64,000 nt of DNA, from positions 226,161 through 290,160 of the forward strand of contig NZ_CAAJGK010000129.1 of assembly GCF_900996245.1 (NCBI RefSeq), in the 5' to 3' direction. The notes beneath the pieces are model-generated. The model saw only the letters and a program-made list of their open reading frames with translations. It was not told the origin of the DNA and did not search any database. The translations under genes were made by a program, and so were the position numbers. The DNA comes from Paraburkholderia sp. BCC1886. Its GTDB lineage: Bacteria; Pseudomonadota; Gammaproteobacteria; Burkholderiales; Burkholderiaceae. Below are positions 7,423-16,622 of this stretch, in pieces. The first letter of the stretch is position 1. Each line of letters opens with the position of its first letter.

Positions 7423-9486
7423 ATGTTCGGCAGCTATGACGGCCTGCTTGTCCTGTTCTCGCTGCTGGTTGCCATTCTGGCCTCGTATACCGCGCTTGAC
7501 ATGGCGGGCCGCATCTCCAGCGCGCAGGGGCGCGCGGCACGCAGCTGGCTGGCCGGCGGCGCCTGCGCGATGGGCACCGGCATCTGGTCGATGCACTTCG
7601 TCGGCATGCTGGCTTTCAGCCTGCCCATCCCGCTTGGCTACGATCCCTCCATTACCGTTCTGTCACTGCTGATCGCCATCGCCTCGTCGGCGTTCGCGCT
7701 ATGGCTGGTGGCGCGCGAAACGTTGCCGTGGCACCGGCTGGTCGGCGGCGCCTTGCTGATGGGGGCGGGAATCGCGGCCATGCACTACACCGGCATGGCC
7801 GCGATGCATATGACGCCAACCATCCGCTACGCGCCGTTTCCCCTCGTGCTGTCCATTCTGGTGGCGGTCGGCGCATCCGGGTTCGCGTTGTGGATCGCGT
7901 TCAATCTGCGCCGTTTATCGCCTCGGGTGATGCCGTTGCGCATCGGCGCAGCGGTGGTGATGGGCGTTGCGATCGCCGGGATGCATTACCTCGGCATGGA
8001 CGCCGCGCAGTTTCCGGCCAACAGTATTTGCGGTGCGGCGCGCGGCGGCGTGGATACCGGCTGGCTCGCGCTGGTGATCATCGTCGTAACCCTGGCGGTG
8101 CTGGCCATCGCGCTGATTACGTCGGTGCTCGATTTGCGGCTGGAGTCGCGCACGGCGATTCTGGCAACCTCGCTGGCCGAGGCGAATCAGGAACTGACCT
8201 ATCTCGCGCAACACGACAACCTCACCAAACTTCCGAATCGCCGCTTGCTGGAAGACCGGCTCGAACGGGCGATCCAGCGCGCAAAAACCGAGCGCAGCCG
8301 GTTCGCGCTGATGTTCATGGACCTCGACGGGTTCAAGTCGGTCAACGACGCCTACGGACACCGTATCGGCGACCAGTTGTTGCTGGAGGTCGCGCAGCGC
8401 ATCGGTTCGATGGTTCGCGCACAGGACACGATCGCCCGGGTGGGCGGCGACGAATTCGTGCTGCTCGCCGTCGTCACGGAACCCGCGGATGCCGCGACGC
8501 TCGCGGCCAAACTGCTGGCGGCGATCCAGGAACCCTTCGTGGTTGCCGGCCGGCTGCTCGGCATTTCGACCAGCATCGGCATCGCCATGTATCCGACCGA
8601 CGGCGCGCAGCAGGACGAACTGCTGACCAATGCCGACGCGGCGATGTATCACGCGAAAGGCATTGGCCGCAATGCCTACTGCTTTTTCGAGGCGTCGATG
8701 AACGCCAATGTGCACGAGCAGTTGCAACTCGTGCAGGATCTGCGCTCCGCCATCGACCGGAACGAGCTGATCCTGCAGTACCAGCCGAAGTTCACCGCGC
8801 CCGACGGACGGGTGATCGGCGTCGAGGCGCTGGTGCGCTGGTCGCATCCGGTGCGCGGACTCATCGCGCCGGAGCAGTTCATTCCGCTCGCCGAGAAGAC
8901 CGGCCTGATCGTGCCGATCGGCGAATGGGTACTGGAAGAAGCGTGCCGCCAGATCAGCGAATGGCGACATGCGGGACATGCCGACTGGACCATGGCCGTC
9001 AATCTGTCGGCCTTGCAACTCGGTCACGGAAGCCTTCTGCAGACCGTGCGGGACACGCTCGCGCGCTACGATCTGGCGCCCGGTTGCCTGACGCTCGAAG
9101 TGACGGAATCGACGGCCATGCGCAATGCGGAGGCCAGCCTGAGCGTGCTGCGTCAGCTTCGCGACATCGGCGTGCGTATCTCCATCGACGATTTCGGCAC
9201 CGGATATTCGAGTCTGCTGAACCTTAAGCAGTTGCCGGCCAGCGAACTGAAGATCGACCGCGGCTTCGTGCGCGACCTGGTACGCGACACCGACGATGCC
9301 GCCATTGTCTCGGCCATCGTCGCGCTGGGTCGCACGCTCAATCTGAATATCGTCGCCGAGGGCGTGGAGACGGCGGCGCAGCAGGAGTTGCTCACGCAAC
9401 TCGGCTGCGACTCGCTGCAAGGCTTTCTACTCGGCCGGCCGATGTCGGCCGATCAACTGATCGCGACGGTCACGGCGAAGCAATAG
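7423..9486 (+). CDS. MHYT-GGDEF-EAL membrane c-di-GMP signalling protein
   Basis: A 687-residue bifunctional cyclic-di-GMP protein. Residues 1 to about 215 form a seven-helix MHYT sensor with three copies of its signature (MHFVGM, MHYTGM, MHYLGM), thought to bind a metal and sense a diatomic gas. A diguanylate cyclase domain follows with an intact GGDEF at residues 341-345. An EAL phosphodiesterase domain has the motif at 468-470 (GVEALVRW) and an intact DDFGTGYSSL. Both output domains therefore look catalytically competent. The start at 7423 is supported by AGGAAATATCC; the frame is open upstream to 7369. It stands alone between a LysR gene and a convergent glycosyltransferase that ends 5 bp away. 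Confidence 0.93.
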   Translation: MFGSYDGLLVLFSLLVAILASYTALDMAGRISSAQGRAARSWLAGGACAMGTGIWSMHFVGMLAFSLPIPLGYDPSITVLSLLIAIASSAFALWLVARETLPWHRLVGGALLMGAGIAAMHYTGMAAMHMTPTIRYAPFPLVLSILVAVGASGFALWIAFNLRRLSPRVMPLRIGAAVVMGVAIAGMHYLGMDAAQFPANSICGAARGGVDTGWLALVIIVVTLAVLAIALITSVLDLRLESRTAILATSLAEANQELTYLAQHDNLTKLPNRRLLEDRLERAIQRAKTERSRFALMFMDLDGFKSVNDAYGHRIGDQLLLEVAQRIGSMVRAQDTIARVGGDEFVLLAVVTEPADAATLAAKLLAAIQEPFVVAGRLLGISTSIGIAMYPTDGAQQDELLTNADAAMYHAKGIGRNAYCFFEASMNANVHEQLQLVQDLRSAIDRNELILQYQPKFTAPDGRVIGVEALVRWSHPVRGLIAPEQFIPLAEKTGLIVPIGEWVLEEACRQISEWRHAGHADWTMAVNLSALQLGHGSLLQTVRDTLARYDLAPGCLTLEVTESTAMRNAEASLSVLRQLRDIGVRISIDDFGTGYSSLLNLKQLPASELKIDRGFVRDLVRDTDDAAIVSAIVALGRTLNLNIVAEGVETAAQQELLTQLGCDSLQGFLLGRPMSADQLIATVTAKQ

Positions 9487-9491
9487 CGCAG

Positions 9492-10493
9492 TCAGGTGCG
9501 GGCGTCGGTGTTGCCCATCGCCGGATTGACGCTCACGCGGTCCGCTGCCAGATCCGCACGCGACGAATGCGACGAACGCATACCTTTGGCGGCGATGCGC
9601 TGGCGGCGCAAATTCAACACGTGCGGCGGAGCGACCTGGCGGCGTGACAGTGCCCAGCGAAGTCCGCGCAGCAGGTCGGTGCTATCGCGCACGAAATGAC
9701 CGCGGCGCGCGAATTCGCTTAATGCGGTCAGCGTCGTCCTGCAGGCGTCGGCTAGCGGCAGTCGCAGCCACGCCGTCCATGCAGCGTTGCGCAGCGACAG
9801 ACTGCGACGCAGCTGGTCGTGACGGGAAGGGGTTGGCTGATGATGCGCAGTCAGTTGATCGCAATAAACGATCGACTGGTTCGCCGCGAGCACGTCGAGC
9901 GCGACCAGTTCTTCCTCGCCGCCGATAAACAGTTGCGATTCGTAACCGCCTACGTGCTTGAACAGCGCAGTACGAAATACGCATGCCCGCGCCATGAATT
10001 CCGTGAGCGCCGGACCGGGTGCCGGGTTGGGCGCCAAGCCGGCTAAACCGGCGCCGTCCGGTACGTTCGAGTGCATCGCGACAGCGGGTCGATCGACCGC
10101 GTCGACTTCCTCGTCGCCGCGCTCCACGACGACCCGAGCACTGAGCACGCCGACGTCCGGCCATGCATCCAGCAATTGCACGGCCCGTTCGAGCGATCCC
10201 GCCTCCCACCACGTATCGTCATCGCAAAACGCGACATAGTCCGTACCCACGCAGGCCACGGCGCGATTGCGGCCGGCCGCGCCAAGGTTCTCGCCGCATT
10301 CCACCACGCAGACGGTCGGAAACAACGCTTTGACCAGAGCGACCGTCTTGTCGCTGGAGCCGTTGTCGGCCACGAAAATCGGCGGGCTTTCCGGCAGCGC
10401 CACCAGATGTTCGAGCGTCGCGATCAATCGGTCGGCACGGTTATGCGTCAGGACGACAACGGAAATGCGCCGGGGGAGCAGTTTGGTATCCAT
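9492..10493 (-). CDS. family 2 glycosyltransferase
   Basis: A 333-residue cytoplasmic GT-A fold transferase. The opening ISVVVLTHNRADRLIATLEHL, the VADNGSSDKT nucleotide-binding segment and the FCDDDTW metal-binding motif (DxD-like) are classic for GT2. So is ACVFRTALFKHVGGYESQLFIGGEEE, which matches the acceptor-site region. No membrane segments are present. The C-terminal 60 residues are basic and Ser/Arg-rich. It ends 5 bp from the convergent MHYT-GGDEF-EAL gene and has no polysaccharide genes around it, so donor and acceptor are unknown. Confidence 0.88.
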   Translation of the reverse strand: MDTKLLPRRISVVVLTHNRADRLIATLEHLVALPESPPIFVADNGSSDKTVALVKALFPTVCVVECGENLGAAGRNRAVACVGTDYVAFCDDDTWWEAGSLERAVQLLDAWPDVGVLSARVVVERGDEEVDAVDRPAVAMHSNVPDGAGLAGLAPNPAPGPALTEFMARACVFRTALFKHVGGYESQLFIGGEEELVALDVLAANQSIVYCDQLTAHHQPTPSRHDQLRRSLSLRNAAWTAWLRLPLADACRTTLTALSEFARRGHFVRDSTDLLRGLRWALSRRQVAPPHVLNLRRQRIAAKGMRSSHSSRADLAADRVSVNPAMGNTDART

Positions 10494-10582
10494 GCTGGTC
10501 GCGTTCTTCTATCGGTTCGGTCGTGAAAGTCGAGCAAGCGTTGTGCCCAGCGGCGCCGAGCCAGTCCGCCGGGTACGTCACG

Positions 10583-12430
10583 CTATTTGTCGCGATGCCC
10601 CGGCAACACCGCACCGAGCACCTGTTTCGCGGTCTCGACAATGACATTGCCCTGATCCGGATCGCCCTTCATCAAGGTCGATGCAAACGCCTTCGCCTGA
10701 GCCAGCGTGATGTGCGGCGGCAGCGGTGCGATGTTCGGGTCCGCCTTCACCTCGATCACGACCGGGCATTTCGCGGCCAGCGCTTCGTCCCACGCTAATG
10801 CCATCTGCGCATCGTCGTCGACATAGATGCCCTTGAGTCCGATCAACTCCGCAAACTTGTGATACGGCACCGACGGAATATCCTGCGACGCCGAGTACTT
10901 CGGATCGCCTTCCATTGCGCGCTGTTCCCATGTCACCTGGTTGAGGTCGCCGTTGTTCAGCACCATGCAGATCCAGCGTGGATCGCTCCAGCTCTTCCAG
11001 TACTTCGACACGGTGATCAGTTCGGCCATATTGTTCATCTGCATGGCGCCGTCGCCCACGAGTGCGATGACCGGCCGCTCGGGATAGGCGAATTTTGCGG
11101 CGATAGCGTAGGGCACCGCCGCGCCCATCGACGCGAGGCCGCCTGAGAGCGAGCACATCATGCCGCGCTGCACCTGCAAGTCGCGCGCATACCAGTTCGC
11201 GACCGAGCCGGAATCGCTCGTCACGATCGCGTTCGACGGAATCCGTTTCGACAGTTCCCACACAGTGCGCTGCGGATTCACCGCGTCCTTGCCGGGTTCA
11301 CGGGCGCGCTTCTCGAGGGTTGTCCACCAGTCGGCAGTCCAGCCTTCGATCTTCTTGCGCCACGCGCGATCCGTCTTCTCTTCGAGTAGCGGCAGCAACG
11401 CGCGCAAGGTCTCGACGCTATCGCCGACCAGATTGACTTCCATCGGATAACGCAGGCTCAGCATGTCGGCCTTGATATCGATCTGCACGCCGCGAGCCGC
11501 GCCTTCTTTCGGCAGAAACTCGGCATACGGAAAGCCCGAGCCGATCATCAGCAAGGTGTCGCATTCGGCCATCATGTCGGAGCTGGGCTTGGTGCCGAGC
11601 AAGCCGATCGAGCCGGCCACGTACGGCAGATCGTCGGGCAACGCGGCTTTGCCGAGCAGCGCCTTCGCGACGCCGGCGCCCAGTTTGTCGGCAATGGCAA
11701 TCACTTCGTCCGTCGCGTGGAGTGCGCCCGCGCCAACGAGGATCGCGATTTTCTTGCCGGCGTTCAGCACGTCGGCCGCCTGTTGTAGATCGTTGGGGTA
11801 GGGCAGCGTGCGCGGTGCGCGATAGCCGACGCCCGAATGCACGGTACCGTGCTTGCGGCCCGGCGCTTCATACGGCAAGTCCTGCAGATCGTTCGGCAGC
11901 ACGATGGCGGTGACCTTGCGTTCGGCAAGAGCGGTCCGCACGGCACGATCGACCAGATGACGAACCTGCGCGGGCACGCTGGCCTGTTCGACGAAAGCGC
12001 CGGCCACGTCCTTGAACAACGAGACCAGGTCGAGTTCCTGCTGATAATGCCCGCCGAGCGACGCCCGCGCCTGCTGTCCGGCAATGGCGAGCACGGGCAT
12101 GTGGTCCATGCGCGCGTCGTACAGACCGGTAATCAGATGCGAAGCGCCCGGGCCCGAGGTGGCGATACACACACCCAGCTCGCCGGTGAATTTAGCGTGC
12201 GCGGCGGCCATGAAGGCGGCCATTTCTTCGTGACGGACCTGCACGAACTCAATAGGAGAGGTCGGGTGGTGGGCCGATTGCTCGCTTTTGTCGTGTTTGG
12301 CCGCGGCCTTTTGCGCGCGGTTCAGCGCGCCGAATACGCCGTTGATGCCGTCACCAGGGTAACCGTAAATACGGCGGACGCCCCAGGCGTGAAGTCGTTC
12401 GATGATGAAGTCGCCGACGGTTGTGGACAT
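10583..12430 (-). CDS. thiamine diphosphate-dependent enzyme, pyruvate oxidase (PoxB)-like
   Basis: A 615-residue three-domain ThDP enzyme. The PYR domain contains VRHEEMAAFMAAAHAKFTG with the catalytic Glu, then SGPGASHLITGLYDARMDH. A central Rossmann domain follows (about residues 205-345). The PP domain holds VALVGDGAMQMNNMAEL and later VLNNGDLNQ, the GDG...NN motif that binds Mg-ThDP. The layout resembles pyruvate:quinone oxidoreductase and POX-like ThDP proteins common in Burkholderia, which decarboxylate pyruvate to acetate. A short insertion with AHHPTS (around residues 45-60) is not usual for PoxB. The start at 12430 follows GGAGAAACGC. The substrate is inferred from family only. Confidence 0.85.
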   Translation of the reverse strand: MSTTVGDFIIERLHAWGVRRIYGYPGDGINGVFGALNRAQKAAAKHDKSEQSAHHPTSPIEFVQVRHEEMAAFMAAAHAKFTGELGVCIATSGPGASHLITGLYDARMDHMPVLAIAGQQARASLGGHYQQELDLVSLFKDVAGAFVEQASVPAQVRHLVDRAVRTALAERKVTAIVLPNDLQDLPYEAPGRKHGTVHSGVGYRAPRTLPYPNDLQQAADVLNAGKKIAILVGAGALHATDEVIAIADKLGAGVAKALLGKAALPDDLPYVAGSIGLLGTKPSSDMMAECDTLLMIGSGFPYAEFLPKEGAARGVQIDIKADMLSLRYPMEVNLVGDSVETLRALLPLLEEKTDRAWRKKIEGWTADWWTTLEKRAREPGKDAVNPQRTVWELSKRIPSNAIVTSDSGSVANWYARDLQVQRGMMCSLSGGLASMGAAVPYAIAAKFAYPERPVIALVGDGAMQMNNMAELITVSKYWKSWSDPRWICMVLNNGDLNQVTWEQRAMEGDPKYSASQDIPSVPYHKFAELIGLKGIYVDDDAQMALAWDEALAAKCPVVIEVKADPNIAPLPPHITLAQAKAFASTLMKGDPDQGNVIVETAKQVLGAVLPGHRDK

Positions 12431-12459
12431 GCGTTTCTCCAGATAGGCAATGAAGGCTG

Positions 12460-12501
12460 CAACGCCCGCACGTCCGGTTGAAGCCGGAAAGGCGGGCGTT
12501 G
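12460..12501. other. strong intergenic hairpin between the Gfo/Idh and ThDP-enzyme genes
   Basis: A perfect 10-bp stem (CAACGCCCGC at 12460-12469 with GCGGGCGTTG at 12492-12501) encloses a second stem, TCCGG/CCGGA. It lies 30 bp upstream of the ThDP enzyme start and 108 bp after the preceding stop. No T-run follows on either strand, so it could be a Rho-independent-like terminator lacking its tail, an mRNA-stabilising hairpin or a REP-like element. Confidence 0.5.
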
Positions 12502-12609
12502 TCGATCTGTCGCTGGCGCAAGCGGCGTTCCGCGAGCTTGCAAACCGTAAGCGCGGGACGCGGTCGTCCGCGGCCATTGCGCGTGCAACGCTTGCGCCTG
12601 TCGCGAAGA

Positions 12610-13767
12610 TCAGTTCTTCGGCACCTTGTCCACGCCTTCGCCGGGATTGCTCGCGTTGACGAGTTCCGGCGATTTGACCGCACGCAGCGTCTCGATCTGA
12701 TTTTTCGTATCGATCCGCTTGCTGCGCACGAACGGCTCGAGCGTCACCGGGCCGCCGCTCTTTAATGCCTGTGCAATGCCTTCCAGCACGCGGACGTCGG
12801 CATAGCCTTCTTCCGCATCCGGCTCCGGGTCCGTGCCAGTCAGGATGCAATTGGAGAAATACTTCATCTCGCCGCCGAAGTGATCGGTATTACGGAACGA
12901 ATGGCTGCTTTCGTCCTGACCGATCGTCACGGTCTGTTGCAGCGGCTTGCCGTAGTTGTAGCAGGGCTGCATCGCAATGCTGCCCTTGCTGCCGACCACA
13001 AAATATGATTCCAGCGAGTTGGCCGCGTAAGACACGACGAATTGGGCCAGGCGGTCTCCGGGAAATCTGAGCGTCACGGCAACGGTGTCGTCGAAATCGC
13101 CCAAGTCTGCTTCCGGGTGACGCACGCCGACCGCCGACACCACTTCGGTCGGTTCCGCCTCGAACACATAGCGGGAGGCATTCAGCGGGTAAGGGCCCAT
13201 GTCGAACAGCGGACCGGCCTCGATGCCGTTGCGGGCGCGGTGATTCTCCGGGTCCACTTTCTGTACGAAAGTGGACGTGAACAGCATCACTTCACCCAGT
13301 TCGCCGGAGCGAATGCGCTCGATCGTCGACAAGGTCGCGGGTTCGAAGTGCAAACGATATGCGACCATTAGCCGCGCGCTGGACGCGTTGGCCACCTCCG
13401 CAATTTCCTTGCAGCGTTCGGTCGAAATTTCCAGCGGTTTCTCTACGAGCACGTGGATGCCCGCTTTCAACGCAGGAATGACGAACTCGGCATGGCGCCA
13501 GTTCGGCGTGGCCAGATAGATCGCATCCACCTTACCGGACGCGAGCATAGTGTCGAACTGCTCGTAGGTATAGACGTCCGCCACGTCATACTGCTCGCCG
13601 ACGCGGCGGGCTTTCTCGGGGTCGCTCGTCACGAGTGCCGTGATCTCCGAATTACCCGTGTGAGCGACGCCGGGCATCATCGCTTCCTGCGAAATATCGC
13701 CGACGCCCACGATCGCGTAACGGATTTTCTTTTCGGAGGTGAGGCCGATGGCGGAGAGGATGCTCAT
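12610..13767 (-). CDS. Gfo/Idh/MocA family NAD(P)-dependent oxidoreductase
   Basis: A 385-residue sugar-dehydrogenase-type oxidoreductase. The Rossmann nucleotide-binding motif is at the N-terminus (IRYAIVGVGDISQ). The family EKP motif with its catalytic Lys appears in HVLVEKPLE. A C-terminal GFO_IDH_MocA domain follows, with FDMGPYPLNASRYVF carrying the Asp and Pro-Tyr typical of glucose-fructose oxidoreductase relatives. No signal peptide is present, unlike periplasmic GFOR. The start at 13767 follows AAGGAAATCGAC; the frame runs upstream to 13920. It lies upstream of and on the same strand as the ThDP enzyme, but a 179-bp gap with a hairpin separates them. Confidence 0.9.
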   Translation of the reverse strand: MSILSAIGLTSEKKIRYAIVGVGDISQEAMMPGVAHTGNSEITALVTSDPEKARRVGEQYDVADVYTYEQFDTMLASGKVDAIYLATPNWRHAEFVIPALKAGIHVLVEKPLEISTERCKEIAEVANASSARLMVAYRLHFEPATLSTIERIRSGELGEVMLFTSTFVQKVDPENHRARNGIEAGPLFDMGPYPLNASRYVFEAEPTEVVSAVGVRHPEADLGDFDDTVAVTLRFPGDRLAQFVVSYAANSLESYFVVGSKGSIAMQPCYNYGKPLQQTVTIGQDESSHSFRNTDHFGGEMKYFSNCILTGTDPEPDAEEGYADVRVLEGIAQALKSGGPVTLEPFVRSKRIDTKNQIETLRAVKSPELVNASNPGEGVDKVPKN

Positions 13768-13935
13768 GTCGATTTCCTTGCTTGCAAACGATGACTGAAT
13801 TGCCCGTCGGCCATGAAGGCGGCGACGGGCGCTCGTCGAAAGTGTTGCAAGCGACGTTCCTGCATGGCAGGCCACGAGGGAAACGAGAGCAGGGACAGCG
13901 TGACGGACGCGCGAATTCACACGCGCCGCTATTCC

Positions 13936-15339
13936 TCAGGTCACGCTGCCGAGTGCAGCGCCCAGTTGCAGAAGCAGTGCGTCGCTAAAGCGCTTGCCAC
14001 CCAGTTGCAAGCCGACCGGCAGGCCGTCGCTGGTCCCGCACGGAATGGAAAGCGCCGGCAGGTGCACGAGATTGAAGGGCGCGGCATAGCCGATCAGATT
14101 GCGATTGTCTTCCGAGGTGATGTCGCCGTCCGGGTAGAAATCGCCGACGCGCGGCGCGGTGAAGGGCGCACTCGGCGAGACGATCACGTCGTAACGCGAG
14201 AAGGCCGTCATGAAATCGTCGGCGAGCCGGGTACGTGCGTCGATCATGCGTTGAGCGTCGTCGGCGGTCCAGCTATCGGCGAGCCGGAACACCGAGCCCA
14301 ACGCTTCCGGCCCGCTGAATCCCGCGCTTTTGCCGCGCAGACGCAGCGTCGCCTGCCGCATGTAGGTCATGAACGGGTCATCGCAAAGCCGATCGAACCG
14401 CTCGACTTCGAGGCCCAACGCGGCGAATTTCTGTAGCGCGGCTTCGACTTGAGCGAGCACGCCCGGCGACGGTTTCTGATAGCCGAAGGTCGCGCTGAAA
14501 CCGATGCGTAACTTCGGTAACCGGGCAAGCGGTTTTGCCAGCGCGTCGAAGTAATGTACGTCGCTCCGACTCTGTTCGGTCCAGTCGCGTCCGTCCGGGC
14601 GCGCGATCACGTCCATCGCCAGCGCGAGGTCCGCGCACGATCGCGCGAGCGGACCGGCCACGGTGCGATCGGTCTGGCCGGGGTAGTAGGGCACCAGTCC
14701 GAACGTCGGCTTATGTCCGCAGATGCCCGTGAAGGCAGCGGGCAAGCGGATCGATCCGCCGCCGTCGCTGCCGATCGCAACCGTGCACATGCCGGCGGCC
14801 ACTGCCGCCGCGGCACCGCCGCTCGATCCGCCGGGACTATGCGCCAGATTCACCGGATTGCGCGTGACGCCCCACGCGGCCGTCTGCGTGACGGGCACGA
14901 CGCTCAACTCGGGCATGGTGGTCTTGCCGACGATCACCGCGCCCGCTTCCTTGAGCCGCGCGGCGCAAGGACTGTCGAATGCCGATTCGTGCGATTGCGC
15001 CGGGCCGCCGCGATTCGGCGCGAGAAAGCCCGTCACGTCCAGATGATCCTTGATAGAAACCGGTACGCCGTCGAGCGGAGAAAGCGGGGCGCCCGCACGC
15101 CAGCGCGCTTCGGAAAGGCGCGCAGCATCGAGCGCCGCATCGAAACGGGTCTCGCAAAACGCGTGCAGCGTGGCATCGAACGCATCGATCTGTTCGAGTG
15201 CGGCGCGGGTCGCTTCGACTGGCGATAGCTCGCCGGCACGAAACGCGTCGGACAACGCGTGGGCACCCAGGCGAAGCAGCGGATTCGCAAGCGGGATTGC
15301 GCTTGCCGTTTGCAGCTCGGTGGCGATCTCGTCACTCAT
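13936..15339 (-). CDS. amidase signature family amidase
   Basis: A 467-residue amidase of the Ser-cisSer-Lys type. The catalytic Lys is in GVPVSIKDHLD. The Gly/Ser-rich signature follows as SPGGSSGGAAAAVAAG and GSDGGGSIRLPAAF, containing the cis-Ser and the nucleophilic Ser. These cytoplasmic enzymes hydrolyse carboxamides to acid and ammonia. The start at 15339 is preceded by AGGAGACGAATAG. It is the last gene of the long minus-strand cluster beginning with the GntR regulator, 75 bp after RidA. That placement suggests the imported compound or a product of the di-iron step is an amide (inference). Confidence 0.9.
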   Translation of the reverse strand: MSDEIATELQTASAIPLANPLLRLGAHALSDAFRAGELSPVEATRAALEQIDAFDATLHAFCETRFDAALDAARLSEARWRAGAPLSPLDGVPVSIKDHLDVTGFLAPNRGGPAQSHESAFDSPCAARLKEAGAVIVGKTTMPELSVVPVTQTAAWGVTRNPVNLAHSPGGSSGGAAAAVAAGMCTVAIGSDGGGSIRLPAAFTGICGHKPTFGLVPYYPGQTDRTVAGPLARSCADLALAMDVIARPDGRDWTEQSRSDVHYFDALAKPLARLPKLRIGFSATFGYQKPSPGVLAQVEAALQKFAALGLEVERFDRLCDDPFMTYMRQATLRLRGKSAGFSGPEALGSVFRLADSWTADDAQRMIDARTRLADDFMTAFSRYDVIVSPSAPFTAPRVGDFYPDGDITSEDNRNLIGYAAPFNLVHLPALSIPCGTSDGLPVGLQLGGKRFSDALLLQLGAALGSVT

Positions 15340-15414
15340 CTATTCGTCTCCTGACAGAACGCCTATGACTTTGGCGATGGAAAAACACCAGCGAAGAAAA
15401 ATGCCGCGATGTCG

Positions 15415-15807
15415 TTAATCCGGCTTGAATGCAATCGCCTCGATTTCGACGAGCCATTCGGGCCGCACGAGCGCGGGGGTCGCCACGAGCGTCGACGCCG
15501 GACGCGCCCCGGCCAAAAACTGTTCGCGAACGGGACCGAGGCGCACTGCATCCGCTATGTCCGTGAGGTACGTATTGACCTTGACGAGATGCTGCACGGA
15601 CATGCCGTCCGCCTCGAGAATCGCGACGACGTTGCGCCAGCACTGCGCCGCCTGCGCTTCGAAGCCGTCGGCGAGCGCGCCGTCCGGCGCTACGCCGATC
15701 TGGCCGGCGAGGTACAAAGTGCGGCCCGGTCCACGAATCGACACGCCCTGGCTATAGGGGCCGCCGGGTGCGTGGACGGTAGGGGGATTCAGTTTCTCGA
15801 CGCTCAT
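15415..15807 (-). CDS. RidA/YjgF family enamine/imine deaminase
   Basis: A 130-residue protein of standard RidA length with APGGPYSQGVSIRG, LYLAGQIG, VKVNTYLTD and the late conserved Arg region ASTLVATPALVRPEWLVEIEAIA. RidA proteins hydrolyse reactive enamines or imines released by amine-oxidising or PLP enzymes. Its start overlaps the stop of the upstream LivF-type ATPase by 4 bp (ATGA), so it is translationally coupled to the importer. A RidA inside an import and oxidation operon suggests that an imine or enamine intermediate arises in the pathway. Confidence 0.92.
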   Translation of the reverse strand: MSVEKLNPPTVHAPGGPYSQGVSIRGPGRTLYLAGQIGVAPDGALADGFEAQAAQCWRNVVAILEADGMSVQHLVKVNTYLTDIADAVRLGPVREQFLAGARPASTLVATPALVRPEWLVEIEAIAFKPD

Positions 15808-16622
15808 GGCTGTGGTTCGATGGAAGGTTGAGAAAGTTGGGAAGCTTGGGAATCTTGGGACGCGTGGGCGTGGTTGGCGACCCGCTGGCGTCGCGTGAGC
15901 GCAGCCGCGCCTTTGCCGAGATAGGTATCGGCCAGCGTGTGGTCGTGAAGAATGTCGGCGGCGCTGCCGCTGCGAGTGATACGTCCTTCGCTAATCACGT
16001 ACGCGTGATCGGCGATTGCAAGGCCCGCGCGCGCGTTCTGCTCCGCGATGAGCAGCGTCATGCCTTCGTCGCGCAGACGCCCGAGCGTCGCGAATATCTC
16101 GCGGACGACGAGCGGCGCCAGACCCATCGACGGTTCGTCGAGCAGCAACACGCTGGGGCCGCTCATCAAGGCACGGCCGATGGCGAGCATCTGCTGCTCG
16201 CCACCCGACAACGTGCCGGCGGTTTGCCGCGCACGTTCTTCGAGGCGCGGAAACAGACCGCGCACGAAAGCAAGCCGCTCGGCAAAGCGCGCGCGATTGC
16301 CTTCGCGCAGTAACAGGTAGCCGCCCATCTGCAGATTCTCGTCGACGCTCAGCGGACCGAATACACGCCTCCCCTCGGGCACGAGCGCAAGTCCCGCCTT
16401 CACGATTTGCGCCGGCGAGCACGCGTCGATGCGCGCGCCGCGCAACGTCACGCTGCCGCCGCGCGGGCGCACCGTGCCGCACACCGAGCGCAGCGTCGTG
16501 CTTTTGCCCGCACCGTTCGAGCCGAGCAGACAGGCAATGCGCCCTTGCGGCACCGTCAGCGAGACGTCGTGCAGCACCTCATTGGCGCCATAAGACGCGC
16601 GCAGTGCGTCGATTTCAAGCAT
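15804..16622 (-). CDS. branched-chain-type ABC transporter ATP-binding protein (LivF-like)
   Basis: A 272-residue ATPase of the HAAT importer family. Walker A is GSNGAGKST, the signature is LSGGEQQMLAIGRAL and Walker B is VLLLDEPSMGLAP, which is the LivF form. The C-terminal tail of about 35 residues is rich in Ser, Gln and Ala and extends beyond the usual LivF end. It overlaps the LivG-type gene by 8 bp upstream and RidA by 4 bp downstream. With the LivG, LivM and LivH homologues and a binding protein it makes a complete importer. The substrate is probably an amide or amino compound rather than leucine. Confidence 0.93.
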   Translation of the reverse strand: MLEIDALRASYGANEVLHDVSLTVPQGRIACLLGSNGAGKSTTLRSVCGTVRPRGGSVTLRGARIDACSPAQIVKAGLALVPEGRRVFGPLSVDENLQMGGYLLLREGNRARFAERLAFVRGLFPRLEERARQTAGTLSGGEQQMLAIGRALMSGPSVLLLDEPSMGLAPLVVREIFATLGRLRDEGMTLLIAEQNARAGLAIADHAYVISEGRITRSGSAADILHDHTLADTYLGKGAAALTRRQRVANHAHASQDSQASQLSQPSIEPQP

